Of a DNA stretch of 64,000 bases, positions 39,701 through 48,577 are shown in pieces (position 1 is the first letter of the stretch; every line of letters starts with the position of its first letter). The position numbers and the translations under genes were made by a program. The notes under the pieces are model-generated. The model worked only from the letters and a program-made list of their open reading frames with translations, was not told the origin of the DNA and did no database searches. Source of the DNA: Sphingosinicella microcystinivorans (GTDB lineage Bacteria; Pseudomonadota; Alphaproteobacteria; Sphingomonadales; Sphingomonadaceae); the NCBI RefSeq assembly GCF_027941835.1, contig NZ_CP116005.1, positions 2,681,501 through 2,745,500 on the forward strand, in the 5' to 3' direction.

Positions 39701-39963
39701 GCATGACGCCCGTCGAGGTGCTGCGCGCCGCCACGATCGGCGGCGCGAGGACGATCGGCCACGCGCGCGAGTTCGGCAGCATCGAGGCGGGCAAATACGC
39801 CGATCTCGTCATTCTCGATGCCGATCCGCGCACGGACATCCGGAACGCGCGGCGCGTCGCGCAGGTCATGAAGAACGGCCGCCTTCATGAGGGCGCGACT
39901 CTGGATGAACTCTGGCCGAGGGCGCGGCCGCACGCGGCGCCGTGGTTCGCCGAGGGGCGATAG
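36715..39963 (+). CDS. Beta-propeller (PD40/TolB-like) - amidohydrolase fusion, 3 of 3
   Basis: 1082-aa secreted protein. Signal peptide (about 1-17), then about 670 residues of WD40-like/PD40 repeats, each with S-P-D-G-K/R-x-(I/L)-A-F motifs, followed by an amidohydrolase domain (about 675-1075). The metal motif is present: HDH at H738/H740 (FIDTHDHVAD), MITHGGPP and GAHGELPG. The propeller may gate or bind peptide substrates, as in S9 peptidases. It ends the three-gene amidohydrolase operon. Confidence 0.92.
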   Translation: MKRGILLAALLAWPAAAHDPGELGLPMLSPAAQTGTPAAVPPPTQPPGQTLPMTPSRRISFETNEASWASLSLSPDGRTIAFDLLGDLYVMPVSGGRAKPVAQGMAFETQPVFSPDGKWLAFVSDRSGSENLWVMRPDGSGARQISFRDDDTPLTSPAWSADGGAIYATRFLPDRNAYELWRHTLSGTAELIVPVPSGPDQGGGATRHAIGANASRDGRSLYFAALAGSINFDGVPEWTLRRRDLATGEETVILPEPANRRGGPAGAFFRPVVSPDGKTLAYAARRDGGTALHVRDLETGSDRRLAFPVQRDLAEASAWQDLFPGYAFTPDGKALIVGGHGRIERIDVASGTRTNIAFAAKVDADLGALQAPDIRQETGPVRARLIQTPELSPDGKSLAFSALGRVYVMPADGSAKPHRLTGGGDPEFHPSWSPDGKTLAFITWTAKGAGHVWAAPLDGAAPPRRLTAAADYYTSPAFTPDGAAVLALRSPQAARLLTYMEFGNQRQATLVSLPVAGGAARDILTDTMGGKPHFAASPGEVYLQFADGLNAVDLATGKRRRVASIVGPGYYFIEGAVPVDDVRISPDGTHAIAIIAQQLHLVDLRGTPDGCVDLLKPGSAHRQLSDAGADFLEWAEGGRTITWAVGSTFYRMPLEGAEPTTTEMVVEVPRDTPSGRLLLSGARAITMNGDTVIEDADILVDGDRIAAVGARGSFPVPPDATVRDVRGKTIVPGFIDTHDHVADVRRDVLDMAPWGPAERLAYGITTAFDPSTLTIDGLAYEDLIDAGLAVGARMPSTGPALFSFNRFESLDAVRAVLRRYRDHYRTFNIKQYRAGSRRVRQWIAMAAQELGMLATTEGALSLKLELSQIIDGYGGSEHAFPVTPLGRDVVEFAARSGSAYTTTLMITHGGPPGQDYFIARDNQHDDPKYRRFTPHFAADAKMRARPWRIDSDYSFPAVAAGAAAIQRAGGTVGIGAHGELPGIGYHWEMEAHVMGGMTPVEVLRAATIGGARTIGHAREFGSIEAGKYADLVILDADPRTDIRNARRVAQVMKNGRLHEGATLDELWPRARPHAAPWFAEGR

Positions 39964-39972
39964 ATCGGCGCT

Positions 39973-40731
39973 TCAGCTGATGACGTACTGGCTCGGCGGC
40001 ACGCCGAACGAGCGATGGAACATCGCCGTGAACGCGCTCGGGCTCTCGTATCCGACATCGTAGGCGACGTTGGTGACGGAGACGCCGGAGGCGAGAAGCG
40101 ACAGCGCCTCCATCAGCCGCACCTGCTGCCGCCATGTCGCGAGGCCCATGCCCGTCTGCTGCTTGAACAGCCGCGTGAACGTGCGGCGGCCCATGCTCGC
40201 GAGGCGTGCCCAGTCGTCGATGTCGCGCGGGTCCGCTGGATCGTCGAGGATCGCCTGGCAGACCCGCAGCAGCCGGCTGTCCTCCGGCATGCGCGCCATC
40301 ACCGGGATGTTCGGCATCCGCTGGATTTCCTCGAGCAGCAGCCGCACGATCCGCCCCTCGCGGCCTTCCTCGTCATAGGCGGGCTTGAAGCCGAACACCT
40401 CCTGGATGAGCGCGCGCACCAGCGGCGAGACTTCGAAGACGCGGCAGGCGTGCGGCAGGTATTCGATCTCGGGGTCGATGAAGACCGTGTGGATGTTCAC
40501 GGGGCCGCGGCAGATCGCCTTGTGCCTGACGCCCGCGGGAAGCCAGATGGCGCGGCGGGGCGGCAGCACGAAGCTCGAATTGTCCGTGATGAACAGCATG
40601 ACCCCGGAATTCGCATAGGAAAGCTGCGCGCGCTCGTGCGAATGGAAGGGGTCGACGAAACCGGCCGGATAATCGTCCTCGAAGCCCATCACGGGCCTGA
40701 GTTCCAAGGGATAGTCCGCGCTCCGCTTCAT
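39973..40731 (-). CDS. AraC-family transcriptional regulator with cupin sensor
   Basis: 252-aa regulator. N-terminal cupin-like ligand domain (about 15-110, FHSHERAQLSYANSGVMLFI) and C-terminal double helix-turn-helix (about 150-250; FTRLFKQQTGMGLATWRQQV, VAYDVGYESPSAFTAMFHRS). The start at MKRSADYPLE fits the family; a 40-residue upstream extension does not. It ends 9 bp from the convergent amidohydrolase gene and follows the deacetylase-like gene by 85 bp on the same strand. The inducer is unknown. Confidence 0.93.
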   Translation of the reverse strand: MKRSADYPLELRPVMGFEDDYPAGFVDPFHSHERAQLSYANSGVMLFITDNSSFVLPPRRAIWLPAGVRHKAICRGPVNIHTVFIDPEIEYLPHACRVFEVSPLVRALIQEVFGFKPAYDEEGREGRIVRLLLEEIQRMPNIPVMARMPEDSRLLRVCQAILDDPADPRDIDDWARLASMGRRTFTRLFKQQTGMGLATWRQQVRLMEALSLLASGVSVTNVAYDVGYESPSAFTAMFHRSFGVPPSQYVIS

Positions 40732-40816
40732 TGGCCTGTTTCCGATAAACGCGGAGATAGTATTGCGTTCCGGCCGCGCTCGCAAGGGCGCCGCGCCGAT
40801 TGCGAAAGACGTGCGC

Positions 40817-41827
40817 CTATTCGGGGAAACCGGAAAGGAAGCGGGCGACATTGCCGCCGAGATCGCCGACGGCGTAACCGCCTTCCATGATGATCGCGGT
40901 CGGCAGGCCCATCGCGGCGATGCGCGCGCCGATCGCCGCGAAATCCTCCGTTTCGATCGCGAAGTGCGAGATCGGATCGCCGGAGAACGTGTCCGCCCCG
41001 AACGAGACGACGAGGAAGCGCGCGCCCCACGCCGTGATCCGCGCGGCGGCGGTGTCGAGCGCGGCGAGATAGGCGTCGATCCGCGTGCCGCGCGGCATCG
41101 GGATGTTCAGCGTCGCGCCCTTGCCCTCGCCGGTGCCGGTCTCGTCGGCATGGCCCCAGTAATACGGATAGTCGGTTGCCGGGTCGGCATGGAGCGAGGC
41201 GAAGAAAATGTCGCCGCGCGCCTCGAAGATGTCCTGCGTGCCGTTGCCGTGATGGTAATCGACATCGAGGATGGCGACCGGCCCCGCGCGCGCGTCGTGC
41301 GCGCGCTGCGCGGTGATCGCGGCATTGTTCAGATAGCAATAGCCGCCGAGATAGTCGGCCCCGGCATGGTGCCCCGGCGGGCGGCAGAGCGCGAAGGCCG
41401 TGGGCGCGCCCGCGAGCACGGTGTCGAGCGCGGTGAGCGCCGTTTGCGCCGACCAGTAGGCGCCTTCCCAGCTTCCCTCCGCGATCGGCGTCGAGGCGTC
41501 GAAGCTGTACCGGCCGAGCCGGGCGTCGATACGATCGAGCCGTAGTTTACGGCGATGGACGACGGGCCACGTGTAGCCGATCGCGTCGCCCTCGCGCCCG
41601 GCGGCGAGCCATGCCGCGTGCGCGCCCTTCAGGAAGGCGAGATAGTCCGCGTCGTGAACCGCCTCGATCGGGGCCATGCCGAAATCCCGCGCGGGCGCCG
41701 GAATGCCCAGCGCCTCGCGGATGCCCAGCGCCCGGTCGGCGCATTCGGCGTAAGGCGTCCATGCGCCGTTGTGCAGTTCGCGCAGCGGCGTGTGCCGGAG
41801 CTGTCGCTCGTCGAAGAAGAAGATCAT
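40817..41827 (-). CDS. Histone deacetylase-like / acetylpolyamine amidohydrolase
   Basis: 336-aa arginase/HDAC-fold zinc deacetylase. Catalytic pair RPPGHHAG (H153, H154), zinc ligands in LDVDYHHGNGT and the third in SFGADTFSGDP, and the C-terminal MEGGYAVGDLG. Bacterial members of this length that start MxxFFDERQLRHTP act on acetylated polyamines or other small acetamides. An Lrp regulator gene precedes it by 69 bp. A spermidine-dehydrogenase-like oxidoreductase lies 5 kb downstream in the window, which may support polyamine use. Confidence 0.93.
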   Translation of the reverse strand: MIFFFDERQLRHTPLRELHNGAWTPYAECADRALGIREALGIPAPARDFGMAPIEAVHDADYLAFLKGAHAAWLAAGREGDAIGYTWPVVHRRKLRLDRIDARLGRYSFDASTPIAEGSWEGAYWSAQTALTALDTVLAGAPTAFALCRPPGHHAGADYLGGYCYLNNAAITAQRAHDARAGPVAILDVDYHHGNGTQDIFEARGDIFFASLHADPATDYPYYWGHADETGTGEGKGATLNIPMPRGTRIDAYLAALDTAAARITAWGARFLVVSFGADTFSGDPISHFAIETEDFAAIGARIAAMGLPTAIIMEGGYAVGDLGGNVARFLSGFPE

Positions 41828-41896
41828 GCCCCGGCGATAGCATTTTCACCCGCCTGCCGAAAAGCGGCGATCGCGAACGAACGGTGTGCGGGGCGG

Positions 41897-42412
41897 TCAG
41901 GAGTCGATCTCGTGATAGTCCCGGTGGATGAGGTCGATGATGCCGGCGCCCTGCGGCGACTTGATCGTCGAGGAGACCGGATAGCTCACATAGTCCATCT
42001 CGAAGCCGTCGCGCGACACCAGGTCCTCCATGATGCTCCGGTAATGGTCGATCGACCGGGCGGCCACCATCATCAGGTAGTCGACGCGGCCGAGCACGAA
42101 ATGGCACTGGATGATGTCCGGAATGCTCTGGATGGTTCTCTGGAATATGTGGTGTTTGTTGAGCGAATATTCTTTCTTTATGTAAACCTCGACGATGTAG
42201 ATCTCGTATCGGGCCAGTTTCTGATAATCTATATCGACATGGTAGCCGCGGATTATCTTTGATTTTTCGAGCTTTTTTATGCGCTCGTGGCACGGCGTCG
42301 CAGACAGGCCGACCTCCTCGCTCATGCGCGCCTTCGTCATTCGCGCATTGCGCGACAGGGCGCGCAGGATCTTGATGTCGAGGAAATCCAGCTTGGGAAG
42401 AAAACCCATCAT
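41897..42412 (-). CDS. Lrp/AsnC-family transcriptional regulator
   Basis: 171-aa regulator. N-terminal winged helix-turn-helix (about 8-60, LDIKILRALSRNARMTKARM, LSATPCHERIKKLEKSKII) and a C-terminal RAM ligand-binding domain (about 75-155). Such proteins sense amino acids. It is the first gene before the deacetylase homologue and is divergent from the second siderophore-type receptor, so either may be its target. The middle of the gene (around 42150-42260) is noticeably less GC-rich than its neighbours. Confidence 0.93.
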   Translation of the reverse strand: MMGFLPKLDFLDIKILRALSRNARMTKARMSEEVGLSATPCHERIKKLEKSKIIRGYHVDIDYQKLARYEIYIVEVYIKKEYSLNKHHIFQRTIQSIPDIIQCHFVLGRVDYLMMVAARSIDHYRSIMEDLVSRDGFEMDYVSYPVSSTIKSPQGAGIIDLIHRDYHEIDS

Positions 42413-42762
42413 GACCTCTGCTGTGCCCGTTTCCGGTCAAGCTTAAATGGCCGACGGCCTTGTCAGGCAAGCAAAAAGCGCGCGTCCGTCGGCTGGCCCG
42501 GGCGCGGCCCGATCGCGGGAAGCGCTGTGCGGGCCGGTTCGAAAATCAACGCCGCGGCCGGGCGCCCCATTCCGCACGGGGTTCGCCGGGCCTGTCCGCG
42601 GCCCGAAGGCCGGTCTGGTGTAAACGACCACCGCGCCCGGGCCGGAAAGAGGAAATCACCAGAAAGGCCGGTCGATACGCCGAAACTCGCAAGGGCCGCT
42701 GTGCGACGCTTCCCTTCGACAATACGCGGGAATCCGCGAAGGTCGCAACAAAGGAGGGGGTA
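42413..42762. other. 350-bp divergent intergenic region, no gene seen
   Basis: Lies between the Lrp gene and a TonB receptor gene. A very strong ribosome-binding site (AAGGAGGGGG) precedes the receptor start. I see no coding potential with family similarity, no Fur-box-like sequence and no clear promoter. Confidence 0.5.
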
Positions 42763-44877
42763 ATGGGAACGTTGATCGGATTGACAAGGCCGGTATGGAC
42801 TGTGCTTGCCGCAAGCTTGCTCGGCAGCGCGGCCGGTTCGGCGCTTGCGCAGGAGGCGGGCACGAACGACAGGCCCGAGGAAGACATCATCGTGCTCGCC
42901 AAGCGGGGGATGATGGAGCTTTCGGTGGAGGGCGCCAAGCTGCCCATTCCCTTGAAGGAGGTGCCCCAGTCGATCGCCATCATCGACCGGGCGCTTCTCG
43001 ACTCGCAGAACGTCGTCGAGCTGGAGGATGCGCTGCGCAACGCCGCCGGCGTGACGCCGGGAGGCTATTTCGAAGGGTTCGACTATTACCGCATCCGGGG
43101 GTTCGAGGCGCAGGGCAATACCTACATCGACGGGCTGCGCGCGGACCAGACCTTCTGGGTTCAGGAGGAGCTGTTCGGCATGGAAAGCGTCGAGGTGCTG
43201 AAGGGACCGCCCTCCGCGCTCTTCGGCCAGGCCCCCGCCGGCGGCCTCGTCAACCTCGTCTCGAAGCGCCCCGTGCAGGACGATTTCGTCTTCGCGCAAT
43301 CGTCGATCGGGAGCTACGACTATTTCGACGCGGGGCTCGATGCCAACGTGCAGGTCGGCAGCCGCGTCGCCGTCCGCGTCAACGCGCTCTATCGCGAGCG
43401 CGGCAGCTTCGTGGACGACGTGGACGTTTCGCACCGCTATTTCATCGCGCCGACGGTTACGTTCTTTCTCGGCGACAGAACGCAGCTGACCTTGCTGTCC
43501 CAGTTCATCGACGAGAAGAACGGCGTCGCCCAGCCGCTGATCGCGGAAGGCACGGTCCTGCCGAATCCGAACGGGCGGCTTCGCCGCTCGCTTTCGATCG
43601 GCGAGCCCGATTTCGGAAGCGTGTCGAAGATCGACCGCCAGCAGGTCGGGTACGAGCTCAAGCACGAGTTTTCGGATGCGCTCTCGTTCCGCTCGATCGG
43701 GCGCGCCGGCTGGATCGACGTCGATTTCCATTCGATCTATGCGCTCGGCATAGACCGGAGCGGCGAGGGGGATTACCGCACGCTCGATCGCTTCGCCCGC
43801 AAGCAGAGCGTGGACGCGAAGTCGATCGCGGTCGACAACAACCTCATTGCCAAGTTCTCGACCGGCGGCATCAGGCACACGCTGATCCTCGGGCAGGAAT
43901 ACTACAGCTTCGATCAGCTTCAGGCGTTTGGGCCGTTCCGGGTCATCGCGCCGCTCGACCTGTTCGATCCCGTCTACGGGTCGCCGATCGCCGATTTCGA
44001 TCTGCGCCCGCCGAGCAAGACCGAGGACAACCGCTTCGGTCTCTATGTTCAGGACCATCTGAAGATCACGGACCGGCTTTCCGTGCTGGTGGGCGGCCGC
44101 TACGACTGGGCGAAGGCGGACGGGGACAAGGAGACGCGCTTCACGCCCCGCGTCGGTCTCACCTATGAACTGACCGACGACCTGTCGGCCTTCCTCAGCT
44201 ACGCGGAGTCGTTCACGCCCCAGCTGTCCTATCTCGACGCGCAGGACAATCCGCTGCCGCCCGAGCTCGGCGTCTCCTACGAGGCCGGCCTCAAGGCCGC
44301 GCTGTTCGGCGACCGGATCACCGGGACGGTCGCGATCTATGAACTGACGCGCCAGAACGTCGCGACCTCGGACGACGACTTCGGCCCCTTCTCGGGCATC
44401 TACCGCGCGACGGGCGAACAGCGCAGCCGCGGCTTCGAGATCGACGGCGTGTTCCGCATCACGCCGACATGGGAAGTGGTCGGCAGCTATTCCTATATCG
44501 ACGCCGAGGTGACGAAGGACATCGACTATGTCATCGGGCAGCGCACCGCAAACGTGCCGAAGCACATGATCAACCTGTGGACCAAGTATATCGTGCCGTC
44601 CGGTCCGCTCGAAGGCTTCGGCGCCAATGCCGGCATCCGCTATCAGGGCAAGCAGTCGGGCGGACTCGTCGACGTGTTCGATCCCGATCTGGCCTTCGAT
44701 CTGCCGTCCTTCACGATCGTGGATGCCGGCCTTTCCTACGAACGGGCCGGCTTCCGGCTCCACGCCAACGTGGCCAACCTGTTCGACAAGCGCTATTTCC
44801 CGGCATCGACGGGGCGGGACTATGTCATGCCGGGTATGCCGCGGACCTACCGCCTGACGGCAGGCTATCGCTTCTAG
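42763..44877 (+). CDS. TonB-dependent siderophore receptor
   Basis: 704-aa outer-membrane receptor. Signal peptide (about 1-30, ending GSALAQ), TonB box region EEDIIVLAKRG, siderophore-type plug (EVPQSIAIIDRALLD, YYRIRGFEAQGNTYIDGLR, GPPSALFGQAPAGGLVNLVS) and a beta-barrel ending in YRLTAGYRF. The start is fixed by AAGGAGGGGG just upstream. Unlike the receptor at 31.8 kb, no Fur-like site was found, so the Lrp regulator may control it instead. The ligand is unknown. Confidence 0.94.
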   Translation: MGTLIGLTRPVWTVLAASLLGSAAGSALAQEAGTNDRPEEDIIVLAKRGMMELSVEGAKLPIPLKEVPQSIAIIDRALLDSQNVVELEDALRNAAGVTPGGYFEGFDYYRIRGFEAQGNTYIDGLRADQTFWVQEELFGMESVEVLKGPPSALFGQAPAGGLVNLVSKRPVQDDFVFAQSSIGSYDYFDAGLDANVQVGSRVAVRVNALYRERGSFVDDVDVSHRYFIAPTVTFFLGDRTQLTLLSQFIDEKNGVAQPLIAEGTVLPNPNGRLRRSLSIGEPDFGSVSKIDRQQVGYELKHEFSDALSFRSIGRAGWIDVDFHSIYALGIDRSGEGDYRTLDRFARKQSVDAKSIAVDNNLIAKFSTGGIRHTLILGQEYYSFDQLQAFGPFRVIAPLDLFDPVYGSPIADFDLRPPSKTEDNRFGLYVQDHLKITDRLSVLVGGRYDWAKADGDKETRFTPRVGLTYELTDDLSAFLSYAESFTPQLSYLDAQDNPLPPELGVSYEAGLKAALFGDRITGTVAIYELTRQNVATSDDDFGPFSGIYRATGEQRSRGFEIDGVFRITPTWEVVGSYSYIDAEVTKDIDYVIGQRTANVPKHMINLWTKYIVPSGPLEGFGANAGIRYQGKQSGGLVDVFDPDLAFDLPSFTIVDAGLSYERAGFRLHANVANLFDKRYFPASTGRDYVMPGMPRTYRLTAGYRF

Positions 44878-44890
44878 TCCGGGATCAGGC

Positions 44891-44915
44891 GCGGCGGGAG
44901 ACGATCTCCCGCCGC
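44891..44915. terminator. Convergent hairpin terminator
   Basis: Perfect inverted repeat GCGGCGGGAG-acgat-CTCCCGCCGC, between the receptor and the convergent amidase gene. It lacks a clear U-run, but the 10-bp GC stem and position fit a bidirectional terminator. Confidence 0.55.
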
Positions 44916-44934
44916 GTCTTGCGCCGCGCAGACG

Positions 44935-46374
44935 TCAGGCCGTGTCCTGCGCGTGCCAGAGGCTGTGGGGCGGATGCCGCCCGATCCACGGACGCTCCGC
45001 CTCGAGTGCGCTCGCCATGCGGATCAGCGTCGCCTCGTCGCCGTACCTCGCGGTGAACATGACGCCGATCGGCAGCCCGTCCGCATTCCAGTGCAGCGGC
45101 ACCGACATGGCGGGTACGCCGGTGACGTTGGCGAGCGGCGCGAAGGGCGAGAACCGCCAGAAGCGGCCCAGATAGTCGTCGAGATCGCCGCTGTCGGCGT
45201 CGAGCCAGCCGTGCGGGGGCGGGGGCAGGGCCAGCGTCGGCGTGAGCAGGAGGTCGCAGCCCGCGAAGAAGCGACCGAGCTCCCTGCCGAGCCTGCCGAA
45301 GCCGTAGAGGATGCGTTGCAGCTCGGTCGCCGGCAGCCGCGCGCCGCGCTCCGCCCACGCAAGGTTGCAGCGCTCCACGGTTTCCGGGCCGACGGCGCGC
45401 GCCGTGGCTTTCGAAAACGCCGGCAGATCGCTTGCAAGGCTGACGCCGATCAACGCCGTGACGTCGTCGAGGTGCTTGCCGTCCCACGTCGGCTGCGCCT
45501 CGCTGACGATGCAGCCGAGATCGTCGAGCAGCTCTGCCGCGGAGAGAACGGCGGCGCGGCAATCCTCCGAAACCGGAACGCCGTTCGGGGCGTCGAGGCA
45601 ATAGTGCACGCGCAGGCCGTGCACCGGTTTGCCGAGCTCCGCCGCGAGCGGGCGCTGGAGCGGCGGCGCCGTGTAGGGCGCGCCGACATCGAGCCCGGCC
45701 GTCGCGTCCATCACGGCGGCGCAGTCGCGCACGGTCCGGGTCAGCACGTTGTGGCAGACGAGGCCGTGCCAGTAGTCGTTCTTGTCGGGGCCGGTCGGGA
45801 TGCGCCCCCGGCTCGGCTTCAGGCCGAAGACGCCGCAGCAGGACGCCGGCACGCGGATCGAACCGGCGCCGTCGTTCGCGTAGGCGACGGGGACGAGGCC
45901 GGCGGCGACCGCGGCCGCCGCGCCGCCGCTCGATCCGCCGGTGGAATGGCCGAGCGCCCAGGGGTTGTGCGCCGGGCCGTGGAGAACGGGCTCGGTCGTC
46001 ACGGACGACGACAGCTCGGGAACGTTGGTAAGGCCGAGAAGCTGGAAGCCGCTTTTCCGCAGGCGCGTGACGATCTCTCCCTCGCAGGCGGCGACGGTTC
46101 CGCTGGCAAGGCGGCTCCCGAAGGAGAATTCGGCGCCCTTCATGTCGGCGATGCAGTCCTTGAGCGCGATCGGCACGCCCCTGAAGGGGCCGTCGGGCAG
46201 CGTCTTGCCCGTGAAAATCTCTGTCGACACGAAGGCGTTGATGCGCGGGTTCAGAAGCGCGATCGCCCGCAGCGCGGTGTCCGCGATCTCTTCGCAGCCC
46301 AGTCTTCCCCGGCGGACCTCCCCGGCGAGAGCGGTTGCGTCCAGATCGGCATACGCGGTGAAATCGACCATCAC
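44935..46374 (-). CDS. Amidase signature family hydrolase
   Basis: 479-aa amidase with the Ser-cisSer-Lys triad: K72 ([10 protein letters not shown]), cis-Ser S149 in GGSSGG and nucleophile S172 in [11 protein letters not shown]. It hydrolyses carboxamides; specificity is unknown. No signal peptide, so it is likely cytoplasmic. Two methionines begin the frame (MMVDFTAY); either may start. It is convergent with the receptor and divergent from the FAD oxidoreductase gene (245-bp gap with no gene seen). Confidence 0.94.
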   Translation of the reverse strand: MMVDFTAYADLDATALAGEVRRGRLGCEEIADTALRAIALLNPRINAFVSTEIFTGKTLPDGPFRGVPIALKDCIADMKGAEFSFGSRLASGTVAACEGEIVTRLRKSGFQLLGLTNVPELSSSVTTEPVLHGPAHNPWALGHSTGGSSGGAAAAVAAGLVPVAYANDGAGSIRVPASCCGVFGLKPSRGRIPTGPDKNDYWHGLVCHNVLTRTVRDCAAVMDATAGLDVGAPYTAPPLQRPLAAELGKPVHGLRVHYCLDAPNGVPVSEDCRAAVLSAAELLDDLGCIVSEAQPTWDGKHLDDVTALIGVSLASDLPAFSKATARAVGPETVERCNLAWAERGARLPATELQRILYGFGRLGRELGRFFAGCDLLLTPTLALPPPPHGWLDADSGDLDDYLGRFWRFSPFAPLANVTGVPAMSVPLHWNADGLPIGVMFTARYGDEATLIRMASALEAERPWIGRHPPHSLWHAQDTA

Positions 46375-46619
46375 TCTACATTCATGCTGGGGGCCAAGAC
46401 CGTTCGCGCCTCGGCTCCGGCTGCCCGGACGATTTGCGTGGCGACGCTAGCGGGAGTGTGCAGGTCAAAAGCGAAGAACGGCACGGCGTCGCGGCAGAAT
46501 CCTCCAAATGTGGATGGGATTTTGGTGATCGGGACCGCGGCAACGCGGGATGATGCGGATTTTACGGTACCCGGCTTCGTCTAGACATTCGGGGCAGGTG
46601 CCGGGCGACAGGGAGGGTG

Positions 46620-48557
46620 ATGAGCGGGCGGCCGAAGGATATTCCGGGCATTGATACCCGCATTGCCCGGCGCGATTTCGTCGGCGGCGTGCTCGCCGCG
46701 TCCGGCATGGTCGGCGCGGCGCCCGTCCGCGCCGCGCCGGGCGCGGGCATCGACGGGCGCTGGTCCGGGCCGGGCGGCGTCGGCGACTATGCCGCCGCCA
46801 ACGGCAACACGGCCGAGGTCGCCGCTGCCGCCCATCGCGTTCGGGACGGCGAGTTCGACGATGCGCTCCGGCACATCGCCGGGCGCGACGACGTCTACGA
46901 TCTCGTCGTGGTGGGCGGTGGCGTCGCCGGGATGGCCGCCGCCTATGCGCTGCACACGCGTCGCGGCGCGGGCGGGCGCTGCCTGGTGCTGGAAAATCAT
47001 CGCATGTTCGGCGGGGAATCGCGCGGCAACCAGATCGAGGTCGACGGCCGGATCGTCTCCGGCCCGCAGGGCGCGAACCAGACGGGTCCCTACACGACAG
47101 GGCTTCTCGGCGACATTCACCGCGCGCTCGGGCTTCCGATGGACTTCGCGTTCGCCGATGCCGCGCACGGGTCGCGGCCGCTGAAGATCGCCAACGATCA
47201 CTTCGACTGGGTCTTCAAGCGGCGAAAGGTCGCCTCGGTCGGCTACTACTGCGGCAGCGGGCACGGCTGGATCGGCGACCCGTGGGACGACGGGCTCGCC
47301 GCGCTGCCGTGGCCTGCCGACGACAAGCGTAATCTCCTTGCATGGATGCAAAGCCCCGGCGGCCATTCGGCGCCGGGCATCGCGGGCACGACGAGCGATC
47401 CGCGCAATCTTTCGGAGGCCGACGACCCCGGCGCCGAGGATACGCCGCTTGCCCGCTGGCTCGACGGCATGAGCTATCACGCGTTCGTTCGCGATGTGAT
47501 GAAGTGCGATCCCTCGGCCATCGCGAGGCTGGTCGATCCCTATCTTTCGAACACGCTGGGCGCGGGCATCGACTGCGTGTCGGCCTACGGCGCGCGCATC
47601 ATGGCGATGCCGGGCGTGAGCGCGGCGGACTGGCGCAAGAGCCCCGACCGCGATTTCCTGTTCTCGTTTCCGATGGGCAACGCGATCTATCCGCGCGCGA
47701 TGGTCCGCGCCATGATCCCGGCCGCCTACGCGGACGGCGGGCCGCGGACCCTCGTCTTCGGGAAAACCCGGCGGGAGGCGCTCGACCGGGCGGAGAATGC
47801 CACCCGCGTCCGGCTAGGGTCGACCGTGGTTCGTGTTGTTCACGACGGGCATCCGGACACGGCGGAGACCGTTTCGGTGATATACCTTCAGGACGGCCGA
47901 CTTTACCGCGTGCGCGCGAAGGGAGTCGTGATGGCGTGCGGCGGCTGGATCGCCCGGCGGATCGTCGCCGACATGCCGGAGGACTACCGCGAGGCGTGGC
48001 AGGGGCTGCACTACGCGCCGATACTGGTTGCGAACGTCGCTGTCCGGCATTGGCGCTTCCTCGACAGGCTCGGCATATCGGCGGCGCGCTGGTTCGACGG
48101 CTTCGGCTACGCGACCAACATTCGCCGCCCGATGATGATCGACGGGCAGTCCGAACCGCTGTCTCCCGACGCGCCGACGATGCTCACCTTCTACGTGCCG
48201 TTCCTGAAGCCGGGCGATCCGGTGGCGGCGCAGACGGTCGATGCGCGTATGCGCCTGTTCGCGACGCCCTTTCACGACTTCGAGATGCAGATCCGGAGAC
48301 AGATGCAGGAGATGTTCGGGGCGCACGGCTTCGATGCCCGCCGCGACATCGCGGGGATCGTGCTGAACCGGTGGGGGCACGCGTTCGTCGTGCCCGAGCC
48401 GGGCTTCTTCTTCGGTTCGCCCGGTCGCCCGCCGGCGCGCGCGTATGCGCGCAGGGGCTTCGGGCGGATCGCGTTCGGTGCAGCGGAATTGCAGGGGTAT
48501 CAGACGTGGCTTGCAGCCTATCAGGAAGGGACGCGCGCGGCGCTTCAGCTGATCTGA
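46620..48557 (+). CDS. Tat-exported FAD-dependent oxidoreductase, spermidine-dehydrogenase-like
   Basis: 645-aa flavoprotein. A Tat signal (IARRDFVGGVLAASG, about 15-30) is followed by the FAD-binding motif DLVVVGGGVAGMAAA (about 92-106) and a C-terminal FAD segment (GFGRIAFGAAELQGYQ). Overall layout resembles periplasmic spermidine dehydrogenase (SpdH), but sequence alone does not prove the substrate. The ATG follows GGGAGGG; an in-frame GTG lies one codon earlier. It converges on dgcA with a 20-bp gap. Confidence 0.87.
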   Translation: MSGRPKDIPGIDTRIARRDFVGGVLAASGMVGAAPVRAAPGAGIDGRWSGPGGVGDYAAANGNTAEVAAAAHRVRDGEFDDALRHIAGRDDVYDLVVVGGGVAGMAAAYALHTRRGAGGRCLVLENHRMFGGESRGNQIEVDGRIVSGPQGANQTGPYTTGLLGDIHRALGLPMDFAFADAAHGSRPLKIANDHFDWVFKRRKVASVGYYCGSGHGWIGDPWDDGLAALPWPADDKRNLLAWMQSPGGHSAPGIAGTTSDPRNLSEADDPGAEDTPLARWLDGMSYHAFVRDVMKCDPSAIARLVDPYLSNTLGAGIDCVSAYGARIMAMPGVSAADWRKSPDRDFLFSFPMGNAIYPRAMVRAMIPAAYADGGPRTLVFGKTRREALDRAENATRVRLGSTVVRVVHDGHPDTAETVSVIYLQDGRLYRVRAKGVVMACGGWIARRIVADMPEDYREAWQGLHYAPILVANVAVRHWRFLDRLGISAARWFDGFGYATNIRRPMMIDGQSEPLSPDAPTMLTFYVPFLKPGDPVAAQTVDARMRLFATPFHDFEMQIRRQMQEMFGAHGFDARRDIAGIVLNRWGHAFVVPEPGFFFGSPGRPPARAYARRGFGRIAFGAAELQGYQTWLAAYQEGTRAALQLI

Positions 48558-48577
48558 GCGGGCGGGCGCCGGGGGGT

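Noticed and set aside
36709-39933. A 1074-codon minus-strand frame opposite the propeller-amidohydrolase gene
   Set aside because: Same reason: an antisense shadow of a gene with clear repeated SPDG motifs and metal ligands.
42413-42762. Search for a Fur box before the second siderophore-type receptor
   Set aside because: No stretch resembling the ATAATGATAAT core was found, so iron control is not claimed here.
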